NCBI RefSeq assembly: GCF_963677565.1
Contig: NZ_OY781982.1
Span: 124,001-188,000, forward strand
Direction: 5' to 3'
DNA: 64,000 bases
DNA from: an uncultured Draconibacterium sp.
GTDB lineage: Bacteria; Bacteroidota; Bacteroidia; Bacteroidales; Prolixibacteraceae
The notes under the pieces are model-generated. The model was given only the letters and a program-made list of their open reading frames with translations, had not been told where the DNA came from and searched no databases. The translations under genes and the position numbers were made by a program. Shown piece by piece: positions 17,746-25,112 of this stretch (position 1 is the stretch's first letter; each line of letters starts with the position of its first letter).

Positions 17746-17752
17746 ATTTTAA

Positions 17753-18301
17753 ATGACACAAGTACAACAAAATACCAGGATCGATTATCCAAACATGCTG
17801 CTAATTGCAGGCAATGGTAGAAATGTGGGAAAGACCTTTTTCGCTTGTCAGGTTATTGAGTCATTATCTATACACACCTCGGTTACAGGAGTAAAAGTTA
17901 CTTCGCACATTCACGATCATAAATCTGAAGATGTGCTGGTTGCCGATGACAATTACCTGATTTTACAGGAAAAGCAGATTACGGGAAAGGACAGTTCATT
18001 AATGTTACAATCCGGAGCTGAAAAAGTCTTTTTTGTGATGGCTGCTCCTAAATACCTTCCAAAAGCATTTGAACAACTGACGGCTTATTTACCCGAAACA
18101 CCTATTGTGTGTGAATCAGGCGGATTACATGAAATTATTAATCCGGGTTTATTCTTTTTTATACAGAAAAAAGGAACTCTTATTCGGAAACCTGAACACC
18201 TGATCCACAATCCAGTAATGGTGTATAACGATGGAAAAAACCTTACATTTGATTGTGCCAGAATTCAGCTTAACAACAATAAATTTTCACTCGATTCATG
18301 A
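17753..18301 (+). CDS. MobB-like molybdopterin-guanine dinucleotide biosynthesis GTPase
   Basis: A 182-aa P-loop protein: the Walker A motif is GNGRNVGKT at about residues 20-28, followed by FFACQVIESL. The segment KVTSHIHDHK and the later KDSSLMLQSGAEKVFFV correspond to the MobB pattern of a His/Asp-rich stretch followed by KDS...aGA. MobB proteins bind GTP and assist the attachment of GMP to molybdopterin. mobA is not in the window, so whether this cell makes the guanine dinucleotide form cannot be judged here. Its TGA stop overlaps the moeA ATG (ATGA), showing translational coupling. First gene of the operon, after the structured leader. Confidence 0.7.
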   Translation: MTQVQQNTRIDYPNMLLIAGNGRNVGKTFFACQVIESLSIHTSVTGVKVTSHIHDHKSEDVLVADDNYLILQEKQITGKDSSLMLQSGAEKVFFVMAAPKYLPKAFEQLTAYLPETPIVCESGGLHEIINPGLFFFIQKKGTLIRKPEHLIHNPVMVYNDGKNLTFDCARIQLNNNKFSLDS

Positions 18302-19473
18302 ATCAATTTGAACAAATACAAGAGCAGATCGGTAATTTATCACCTGCCTTTTCAACCGAAAAAGTATTGCTGGAAAATGCATTTAATCGCGTTTTACAAG
18401 AAGAAGTAATTGCCGATTTAAACATGCCTCCATTCAATAAATCGGCAATGGATGGTTATGCTTGTCGACTTGAAGACATTGCCAATGAGTTGGAAGTGCT
18501 GGAAGTTATTAATGCGGGGAAGATTGCCTCTAACCAGGTTGGAAAAAACCAGTGTGTTAAAATCATGACCGGCGCCGCAGTCCCACCCGAATGCGACTGT
18601 GTTTTTATGGTTGAAGATGCTGAAGAACTGTCAGAGAATACAGTGCATTGCACCAATCCCAATACAAAGAAAAATATTTGTTACCTGGGCGAAGATTATA
18701 AAAAAGGAGAAGTGCTGCTTCATAAAGGAGAACTTATAACAGTTCCACAAATGGCGGTGCTTGCCGGAGCAGGTTACGCCGAAGTTTTGGTTTCAAAACG
18801 TCCAAAAGTAACGGTAATTGCAACAGGTAGCGAATTGGTTTCTCCATCTGAAACACCAAAACCCGGACAGATACGAAACAGTAACTCCAGTCAGGTTGTC
18901 ACCCAGCTTAAAAAAATGAACCTTGATGTTGTGGATGAATTGATGTTGGTTGACGATTACGAGTTGCTCACCAATAGTTTTAACAAAGCACTGCAATCGA
19001 GCGATTTTGTTGTATTTACAGGCGGAGCATCGGTAGGCGATTTTGATTATATTCCGGGCATACTAAAAGAACAGGGATTTAAAATATACTGGGATCACAC
19101 CGGCATTAAACCGGGTAATCCGATGACATTCTCTGAAAACAAAGGAAAGTTTGTTTTTGGACTTTCCGGAAATCCGGTGTCATCTTTTGCACAGTTTGAA
19201 TTGATTGCAAAACCCGCTATTTACAAACTTATCGGGGCCAACTACAAACCGTTGCGCATAAAAGCCCGAATGAATTTTACTTTTCAACGAAAAAAAGCAA
19301 ACCGACTCGCTATAATCCCGGTTGTTATTGACAACGAGGGAGCAATTTCAGAAATTCCATTTCATGGATCGGCACATATTAATGCCCTGGCATTTGCCAA
19401 TGCGTTACTTGAAGTACCGCTGGGAGTTTCAACCATTCAAACCAACGAATTTGCATATGTACGACCGCTTTAA
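18298..19473 (+). CDS. moeA: Molybdopterin molybdenumtransferase MoeA
   Basis: MoeA inserts molybdate into adenylylated molybdopterin. The 391-aa protein has the MoeA N-terminal part (MPPFNKSAMDGYA at about 42-54, a family hallmark, and VKIMTGAAVP), the MoCF-binding domain (VIATGSELV, GQIRNSNS, FTGGASVGDFDYI, HTGIKPGNPM, FGLSGNPVSSF) and the C-terminal domain IV. Its start overlaps the mobB-like stop by 4 bases, and its end overlaps the moaA start by 17 bases, so the genes are translationally coupled. All recognised active-site motifs are present. Confidence 0.94.
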   Translation: MNQFEQIQEQIGNLSPAFSTEKVLLENAFNRVLQEEVIADLNMPPFNKSAMDGYACRLEDIANELEVLEVINAGKIASNQVGKNQCVKIMTGAAVPPECDCVFMVEDAEELSENTVHCTNPNTKKNICYLGEDYKKGEVLLHKGELITVPQMAVLAGAGYAEVLVSKRPKVTVIATGSELVSPSETPKPGQIRNSNSSQVVTQLKKMNLDVVDELMLVDDYELLTNSFNKALQSSDFVVFTGGASVGDFDYIPGILKEQGFKIYWDHTGIKPGNPMTFSENKGKFVFGLSGNPVSSFAQFELIAKPAIYKLIGANYKPLRIKARMNFTFQRKKANRLAIIPVVIDNEGAISEIPFHGSAHINALAFANALLEVPLGVSTIQTNEFAYVRPL

Positions 19474-20257
19474 CAGACATATTAACTACCTGCGTATTTC
19501 GGTAACCGACCGATGTAATTTCCGTTGCGAGTATTGTATGCCGGCCGAAGGTTTGCCTTTAAAAAAGCACGAGGACATTCTTTCGTTTGGCGAAATTACC
19601 GACATCGTTAAAGAAGGAGTAAAACTTGGAATTAAAAAGCTCCGAATTACAGGAGGCGAGCCGTTGGTGCGTAAAGATCTTCCTGAACTAATCAGTATGC
19701 TTTCAGCTATTCCCGAAATTGAAGATATTGGAATGACCACAAACGGTGTTCTCTTGCCGCGTTATGCCAAAGCACTAAAAGCTGCGGGCTTAAAACGGGT
19801 AAACATCAGTTTGGATACCATGAATCCGGAGAAATTCAAAAAAATTACCCGCGTTGGTGAACTCGATGCTGTACTACGTGGAATAAACGCAGCAATTGAA
19901 GCCGGTCTTCTACCGGTGAAAATAAATTTTGTTCGCATACCGGGCGAGAATGAAGAAGATGAAAAGGAAGTACGCGAATTCTGCCAAAAGAAAGGCCTGA
20001 AGTTGCGTTTCATTCGTCAGATGGATTTGCGCACTGGTGAATTTTACGCAGTTGACGGTGGTTTAGGTGGCATTTGCAAAATATGTAACCGCCTGCGTTT
20101 AACGGCCGACGGATTTATTGTTCCTTGCCTGCATTCAGGATTGCGTTACAGCACAAGTGAATTGGGCATCAAAGAAGCATATAACCAGGCTTTGCAAAAC
20201 AAACCGGAAAAAGGAGTAGGAACAGAATCACACGATTTCTCAAATATTGGAGGATAA
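19457..20257 (+). CDS. moaA: Compact GTP 3',8-cyclase MoaA (radical SAM)
   Basis: MoaA uses S-adenosylmethionine and two [4Fe-4S] clusters to convert GTP to 3',8-cyclo-GTP, the first step of molybdopterin synthesis. The N-terminal CNFRCEYC gives the radical-SAM CX3CX2C cluster. A second CX2CX13C cluster is present (CKIC...VPC) next to NRLRL. The C-terminus ends in the conserved double Gly (SNIGG). The protein is only about 266 aa against about 320-340 usual: roughly 50-60 residues before the second cluster are replaced by a short GGLGGI linker. The ATG at 19457 (MYDRFNRHINYLRISVTDRC) is chosen by homology; the longer frame from 19322 runs through moeA. Confidence 0.88.
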   Translation: MYDRFNRHINYLRISVTDRCNFRCEYCMPAEGLPLKKHEDILSFGEITDIVKEGVKLGIKKLRITGGEPLVRKDLPELISMLSAIPEIEDIGMTTNGVLLPRYAKALKAAGLKRVNISLDTMNPEKFKKITRVGELDAVLRGINAAIEAGLLPVKINFVRIPGENEEDEKEVREFCQKKGLKLRFIRQMDLRTGEFYAVDGGLGGICKICNRLRLTADGFIVPCLHSGLRYSTSELGIKEAYNQALQNKPEKGVGTESHDFSNIGG

Positions 20258-20260
20258 AAT

Positions 20261-20707
20261 ATGAGCCAGTTATCACATATCAACGACGAAGGAAAAGCAA
20301 ACATGGTGGATGTGGGGCACAAACCACTACAGGTACGTACTGCCAAAGCATCAGGTTTTATTGCTTTGCAGCCCGAAACTATTCGGCTAATTAATGAAAG
20401 CCTGATAAAAAAGGGAGACGTAATTACCATCGCAGAAATTGCCGGAATTCAGGCAGCAAAAGAAACATCGCGGCTGATTCCGCTTTGTCATCCGCTACAG
20501 CTAACCAAGGTTGAAGTAAAAGCCGAAGTTCAGGAAAATGGCGTTTTGGTAAAAAGCATGACCAAATGCATTGGGCAAACCGGTGTTGAAATGGAAGCTT
20601 TAACAGCAGTGAATGTGGCACTTTTAACCATTTACGATATGTGTAAAGCCGTTGATAAAAACATGGTAATGGGAGATGTAAAACTTGACTTTAAGGAGAA
20701 AATATAA
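20261..20707 (+). CDS. moaC: Cyclic pyranopterin monophosphate synthase MoaC
   Basis: MoaC converts 3',8-cyclo-GTP to cyclic pyranopterin monophosphate, acting directly after MoaA. The 148-aa protein is full length and has HINDEGKANMVDVG, the LIPLCHPLQL motif and the QTGVEMEALTAV active-site segment with the C-terminal DMCKAVDK lysines. It starts 3 nt after moaA and ends 7 nt before the MOSC-MogA gene, in the same operon. Confidence 0.95.
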   Translation: MSQLSHINDEGKANMVDVGHKPLQVRTAKASGFIALQPETIRLINESLIKKGDVITIAEIAGIQAAKETSRLIPLCHPLQLTKVEVKAEVQENGVLVKSMTKCIGQTGVEMEALTAVNVALLTIYDMCKAVDKNMVMGDVKLDFKEKI

Positions 20708-20714
20708 ATACAGA

Positions 20715-21653
20715 ATGGAAGCACAGACCTGCAAAATAAAATCGCTGAATATATCGGAAAAGAAAGGCACGATTAAAACACCACGGAAAGAACTTAACTT
20801 CAATCTGGAAGGCATTGAAGGTGACGCACATTCCGGGAAATGGCACCGACAAATCAGTTTGCTGGCTGCTGAAAGTATCAAAAGTTTTGAGGGAGAACTG
20901 GGCCGTGAGATCAAATTTGGCGAATTTGCCGAAAACATTACAACAGAAGGAATTGCGGTTCATAAAACCATGCCTTTTGATCGATTTAGAGCAGGCAACG
21001 TGGAATTGGAAGTAACGCAAATCGGAAAAAAATGCCACGGCGATAACTGCGAGATTTTTCAACTGGCAGGCAAATGTGTGATGCCTAAAGAAGGAATTTT
21101 CTGCCGGGTAATAAAACCTGGAACACTTTCTGAAAACGACGAACTGGAATACATTCCTAAAACATTTCGCATAAAAGTTATTACGCTCAGCGATCGCGCG
21201 TTCCATGGCATTTATAAAGACAAAAGCGGACCACTACTCGAGAAACTGAGCAAAGACTGGTTCACTGCAAAAACATACCTGTGTGAAACATCGCGCACTG
21301 TAATTCCTGACGAAAAAGAGTTATTGGAAACCGAACTTCAAAATGCTGTCAACGATGGATACGATATTATTTATACTACAGGTAGCACCGGAATCGGGCC
21401 ACGTGATATCGCTCCTGCAATCATTTCAAACTTTATCGATTTGGAAATTCCGGGAATCATGGATCACATCCGACTGAAATATGGCGCAGAAAAACCCAAT
21501 GCCCTGCTCAGCCGTTCTATCGCCGGAGTGAAAAACAAAACGCTGGTATTCTCGCTACCGGGCAGTACCAAAGCGGTAAACGAATATTTAACCGAGATTC
21601 ATAAAATTCTGACGCATTCGTTTCTCATGCTTCACGGAATTGACGGGCATTAA
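20715..21653 (+). CDS. MOSC domain - MogA/MoaB molybdopterin adenylyltransferase fusion
   Basis: A 312-aa two-domain protein. Residues about 1-150 form a MOSC domain (GIEGDAHSGKWHRQISLLA, FGEFAENITTEG, CHGDNCEIF with the conserved Cys), a fold used for sulfur-carrier or Moco handling. Residues about 155-312 are MogA/MoaB-like (VITLSDRAFHGIYKDKSGP, IIYTTGSTGIGPRDIAP, FSLPGSTKAVNEYL), which adenylylates molybdopterin before MoeA inserts molybdate. The ATG at 20715 is used; an ATG at 20685 lies inside moaC. The fusion suggests channelling between ligand handling and adenylylation, which is inference. moaD and moaE are absent from the operon. Confidence 0.88.
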   Translation: MEAQTCKIKSLNISEKKGTIKTPRKELNFNLEGIEGDAHSGKWHRQISLLAAESIKSFEGELGREIKFGEFAENITTEGIAVHKTMPFDRFRAGNVELEVTQIGKKCHGDNCEIFQLAGKCVMPKEGIFCRVIKPGTLSENDELEYIPKTFRIKVITLSDRAFHGIYKDKSGPLLEKLSKDWFTAKTYLCETSRTVIPDEKELLETELQNAVNDGYDIIYTTGSTGIGPRDIAPAIISNFIDLEIPGIMDHIRLKYGAEKPNALLSRSIAGVKNKTLVFSLPGSTKAVNEYLTEIHKILTHSFLMLHGIDGH

Positions 21654-21710
21654 CAACAAAAAGAATTTTATCTCAATTGAAACAATAGTTTTCGCATAGT
21701 GCTTATTTAA

Positions 21711-21741
21711 TTTGTCTAAGCTCTCAATTCTATTAAATTTG
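21711..21741 (+). promoter_or_regulatory. Bacteroidota promoter (TTTG - 19 nt - TAAATTTG) of the C69 peptidase gene
   Basis: TTTG at 21711-21714 and TAAATTTG at 21734-21741, spaced 19 nt apart, match both consensus boxes. The ATG is at 21758, giving a very short leader. Confidence 0.7.
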
Positions 21742-21757
21742 GACAAAACTTTGCACT

Positions 21758-23368
21758 ATGTTACGAATATCTTTACTCGTGATGCTGGTTCTTTCATCAG
21801 CATCATTTTTGTTTGCCCAACCCGACGAAACCAGGAATGAAAGCTGCACCAGCATCATGTTTGGAAAAAATGCCACCGACGACGGCTCGGTGATTACCGC
21901 GCACACCTGCGACGCTTATTACCGCACCTGGGTAAATTTTGTACCGGCCCAAAAATTCGATCGCGATACAACACACAAAGTATATTGGGGAACCATGCAC
22001 ACGCACACTGCCTGGAGTATGGACGGTATGGAGCTTAAAGGAGAAATTCCCGAGGCTCGCGAAACCTATGCGTATTTAAATACCGCCTATCCGTGTTTAA
22101 ATGAAAAGCAACTGGCGATTGGTGAAACCACCATTACCGGTCGGAAAGAATTGCGAAACGAAAATGGACTTTTTCTGATTGAAGAATTGGAACGGATTGC
22201 CCTTCAGCGCTGCACTAACGCACGTGAAGCAATAACTCTCATTGGCGAACTCATTAAAGAATATGGTTTTGCCGATTACGGTGAATGTATCACCATTGCT
22301 GATACGAAAGAGGTTTGGCAGCTGGAGATTTTTGGCGAAGGCCCCGATAAAATTGGTGGAGTTTGGGCTGCCCAACGTATCCCGGATGATCATGTGGGAA
22401 TTTCAGCTAATATCTCGAGAATTGGCGAACTGGATCTGGATGACCCGGATTATTACATGGCTTCCGACAATGTTTTTGATGTGGCAAAAGAGCTGGGATA
22501 TTGGGACGGAAAAGAAACCTTTAAATTTTGGAAAGCCTATAGCGGAGAGAAACCTTTTGATATTCGCGAGTATTTTGTGTTAAGTTCGATGGCGCCGGAT
22601 TTAAACCTGAAGTTCGATGCCAATGAACTTCCATTCTCCGTTAAAGTAGAGAAACAGGTGAATATCAGCGATGTGATTGCTCTATACAAACAAACTTATG
22701 ACGGTACAGAATTTGAAATGATTCGTAACCTGAAAGTTGCTCACAAAACGAAGAATGACGATGGCGAGGAAGTAACTGATACAATTATTAGCCCGGCGGC
22801 ACATCCCTGGATGGCAAAAGATAAGCGCGATTTAATGAATGCATTGGAGGAGGGATCAGTTTATCGTCACCGCCCAATTTCAGTGCAATATTGTTCGTAC
22901 TCTTGGATCGCTCAATTGCGCGATGACCTGCCCGACGAAATTGGTGGAAAAGTTTGGTTTAGCCTCGATATTCCAAGATTATCACCGCGTGTACCAATAT
23001 ACTGTGGCAACCTGAGTCTACCCGACGCTTACAATTATTGCGGACATAAACATTTTAGCCGCCAGTCGGCGATGTGGGCATTTACCCGCGCCAACCGTTT
23101 AGCACTGGTAAACTGGGGCACCGGAAAAGAAATTGTTGAGCCTGAAGTCACCGCTTTTGAAAACCAGGTATTGAATGAAACTGAATTCGTTGAAAGCCAT
23201 GCGATGGAATTGCTAAAAAAAGACAAAGAAAATGCAGCTAACGGTAATCCAACTCAATTGTGTCGCGAATACCTGACTGGTTATAGTAACGCATCGTTGC
23301 GCTCGGCAGTTAACCGCTGGTGGGAACTTGGCGATAAACTTTGGGTGGATATGCGTTGGAAGTTCTAG
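21758..23368 (+). CDS. C69-family dipeptidase (secreted)
   Basis: A 536-aa secreted peptidase of the C69/PepD N-terminal-nucleophile family. A signal peptide (ending FAQ) and short propeptide precede Cys about 30 in ESCTSIMFGKNATDDGS, the expected nucleophile after processing. NISRIGELDLDD, YCSYSWIAQLR and NYCGHKHFSRQSAMWAF are characteristic downstream segments. The family cleaves dipeptides, often with broad specificity; substrate here is unknown. It has its own well-matched promoter and ends in a bidirectional terminator shared with the convergent NUDIX gene. Confidence 0.88.
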   Translation: MLRISLLVMLVLSSASFLFAQPDETRNESCTSIMFGKNATDDGSVITAHTCDAYYRTWVNFVPAQKFDRDTTHKVYWGTMHTHTAWSMDGMELKGEIPEARETYAYLNTAYPCLNEKQLAIGETTITGRKELRNENGLFLIEELERIALQRCTNAREAITLIGELIKEYGFADYGECITIADTKEVWQLEIFGEGPDKIGGVWAAQRIPDDHVGISANISRIGELDLDDPDYYMASDNVFDVAKELGYWDGKETFKFWKAYSGEKPFDIREYFVLSSMAPDLNLKFDANELPFSVKVEKQVNISDVIALYKQTYDGTEFEMIRNLKVAHKTKNDDGEEVTDTIISPAAHPWMAKDKRDLMNALEEGSVYRHRPISVQYCSYSWIAQLRDDLPDEIGGKVWFSLDIPRLSPRVPIYCGNLSLPDAYNYCGHKHFSRQSAMWAFTRANRLALVNWGTGKEIVEPEVTAFENQVLNETEFVESHAMELLKKDKENAANGNPTQLCREYLTGYSNASLRSAVNRWWELGDKLWVDMRWKF

Positions 23369-23390
23369 TTAATCTGCACCAATGAAAACG

Positions 23391-23430
23391 AAATAGCGGT
23401 AAAGAATTCACAGTTTTTTACCGCTATTTT
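23391..23430. terminator. Bidirectional terminator between the C69 peptidase and NUDIX genes
   Basis: A 13-bp stem, AAATAGCGGTAAA pairing with TTTACCGCTATTT, is flanked by A and T runs. It serves two convergent genes; its right edge touches the NUDIX stop. Confidence 0.8.
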
Positions 23431-23845
23431 ATTTAAAGAAATCTGCTAAAATTTCAGCGTGATCAAATGCAAGTTCCGGCAGTTGATCAATTGAAAACCA
23501 CTTTGCCTGTGTGGCATCATCGCTGCCTGTAACCGGCTTTTGTTCCTCCAGTCGTACCGAATAAATCACAGAAATAGTGCGATGGCGCGGGTCGCGGTTT
23601 ATCGCATCGTACGCGCGAAACTGTTCCATTTTTTCAACCTGCAAACCGGTTTCCTCTTCCAGTTCACGAATGCAAGCCTGTTCCAATGTTTCATCCATCT
23701 CGATAAATCCTCCCGGTAAAGCCCATTTATTTTTGAAGGGTTCTCTCCCCCTTTCTATCAATAATACAAAAGTTGTTGTATCTGATTTTACAAAAACAAT
23801 AGCATCGACAGTCAGGGCTGCTCGCGGATATTTATAGCTGTACAT
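23429..23845 (-). CDS. NUDIX hydrolase
   Basis: A 138-aa cytosolic pyrophosphohydrolase. The Nudix box GX5EX7REUXEEXGU is intact in GGFIEMDETLEQACIRELEEETGL, preceded by KNKWALPG. The sequence around it (LTVDAIVFV, LLIERGREPFKNKW, RDPRHRTISVIYSV) resembles the ADP-ribose/MutT-like group with substrate tail DDATQAKWFSIDQLPELAFDH. The exact nucleotide substrate cannot be read from sequence. Convergent with the C69 peptidase gene and sharing its terminator. Confidence 0.88.
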   Translation of the reverse strand: MYSYKYPRAALTVDAIVFVKSDTTTFVLLIERGREPFKNKWALPGGFIEMDETLEQACIRELEEETGLQVEKMEQFRAYDAINRDPRHRTISVIYSVRLEEQKPVTGSDDATQAKWFSIDQLPELAFDHAEILADFFK

Positions 23846-23953
23846 AGTTTAAGGAAAAAGTTAAAAGTGAAAAGGCAAAAGTACAAGTTGCTGGCAGACT
23901 GATTTTAAAAACTACAAATTTCAAATACCTAACATCAATCTCATTATTGGGCA

Positions 23954-24046
23954 CTACTTTTTGCGACCTGTTTTCCAATGTTTAACAACAAGGTAAACGG
24001 CAGCTACAAAAAGTGCAACATAAATAACAAGCTCGATGTGTTCCAT
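23954..24046 (-). CDS. 30-residue single-helix membrane peptide, coupled to NlpC/P60 gene
   Basis: A small frame with ATG at 24046 and TAG at 23956-23954 encodes a peptide starting MEHIELVIYVALFVAAVYLV and ending in VKHWKTGRKK. It has one hydrophobic helix (about 4-21) and a basic tail that would stay cytosolic. The ATG is 1 nt after the TAA of the NlpC/P60 gene on the same strand, a spacing typical of translational coupling. No family is recognised. It could be a small partner or membrane tether for the hydrolase, or a chance frame; the clean amphitopology and spacing favour a real gene. Confidence 0.55.
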   Translation of the reverse strand: MEHIELVIYVALFVAAVYLVVKHWKTGRKK

Positions 24047-24047
24047 T

Positions 24048-24833
24048 TTATTCTATTATTTTTTTCATTACACGCATTTTGTGGGTATAACGTTGCGTAT
24101 CGATATTAAAAATTCCAAACTGATCGACATTATCGATGCGCACCTGCCCCGATGCATGAATAATTTTATTGCGTTTCCAGATAATCCCAACATGAACAAT
24201 ATTTCCTTCCTCATCGTCGAAAAAAGCCAAGTCGCCCGGTTCCGCTTCATCAACAAAACTCATAGCCGTTCCCATTTTTACCTGTTCGCTGGCATCTCGT
24301 GGTAATTTAATGCCAATCATCTTGTATATAATCTGCGTAAAACCACTGCAGTCAACTCCAAATGGTGTACGTCCTCCCCACAAATAAGGTGCATTAAAAT
24401 ATTTTAATGCCTGTTGAATGGCAATTTCCCGCGGATTTTTTAGTTCACCATAAATAACTTCTCCGGTTGCCAGGTAAGTATCTTGAATAACAGAAAACTG
24501 TTTCAGATAGGGTCTCCAAACCGGCAAAGTACTTCCGGCAGCCAACATCAGGTTTTGCTCCTCGTTAACCGGAACTATGGTGATAATATCGGATGTTACG
24601 GCAGTTGGGCTGTTTTCAATCTTACTCAGGGTACGGTTATTTATCGGCGTAATCATTTTTGTGTCAATCCAACCTTCATAGCCGTCATAAGCCAGCTTTA
24701 CGTTGGTCCAGCCAACCATTTGTTCCCGCATTTCGAAGTGTTCGCCAAAAAGAATCTGGGTAACCATTTCACTTTTTTCCGAAGGCTCAAGCCGTACCGG
24801 GATAATACTTAAATTGGAAATGCCGTAATTCAT
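24048..24833 (-). CDS. NlpC/P60 family peptidoglycan endopeptidase with SH3-like region
   Basis: About 261 aa. The N-terminal half (about 1-130) resembles bacterial SH3 modules (ISNLSIIPVRLEPSEKSEMVTQILFGE, GYEGWIDTKMI). The C-terminal half is an NlpC/P60 Cys peptidase with APYLWGGRTPFGVDCSGFTQ (nucleophile Cys about 162), the His in HVGIIW and a third polar residue in HASGQVRIDN. Such enzymes cut D-Glu-diaminopimelate bonds in cell-wall peptides. No signal peptide is seen, as in several Bacteroidota members that act on recycled muropeptides. The ATG at 24833 is preferred over 24869, which lies in a hairpin (AAACAGG...CCTGTTT). Confidence 0.85.
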   Translation of the reverse strand: MNYGISNLSIIPVRLEPSEKSEMVTQILFGEHFEMREQMVGWTNVKLAYDGYEGWIDTKMITPINNRTLSKIENSPTAVTSDIITIVPVNEEQNLMLAAGSTLPVWRPYLKQFSVIQDTYLATGEVIYGELKNPREIAIQQALKYFNAPYLWGGRTPFGVDCSGFTQIIYKMIGIKLPRDASEQVKMGTAMSFVDEAEPGDLAFFDDEEGNIVHVGIIWKRNKIIHASGQVRIDNVDQFGIFNIDTQRYTHKMRVMKKIIE

Positions 24834-25112
24834 CAATATTTTCTTAATTTTATTTTGTAAAACAGGCACAATACCTGTTTGAAGCGTATAAACACAAAAC
24901 TAAGAAAAAATGGGCTTTGCAAGCTAAGCTTCATACCTAATTTCTCAACGAGATATTAAGAGTTTGTTTGAAAAGAAGCCAGTGGATGCGATTGTTATTT
25001 AAATCAAAATATCGATATTCGATGTATGAAACGAGCATATAAATTGAAATAGCAAGCTTCTTATAAAAGTACGAGTTACATATGATACTTTATAAAACAC
25101 TATCTTAATCAT

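Noticed and set aside
17432..17770. 112-codon open frame on the minus strand across the moco leader
   Set aside because: It is antisense to the promoter, the structured leader and the mobB-like start, has no family features, and its openness is explained by the leader's base composition.
19322..19456. N-terminal extension of MoaA
   Set aside because: It overlaps moeA in another frame, and MoaA homology begins at MYDRFNRHINYLRIS (19457).
20691..21206. 171-codon minus-strand frame inside the MOSC-MogA gene
   Set aside because: Antisense shadow of a clearly real gene; Phe/Cys-rich composition typical of shadows.
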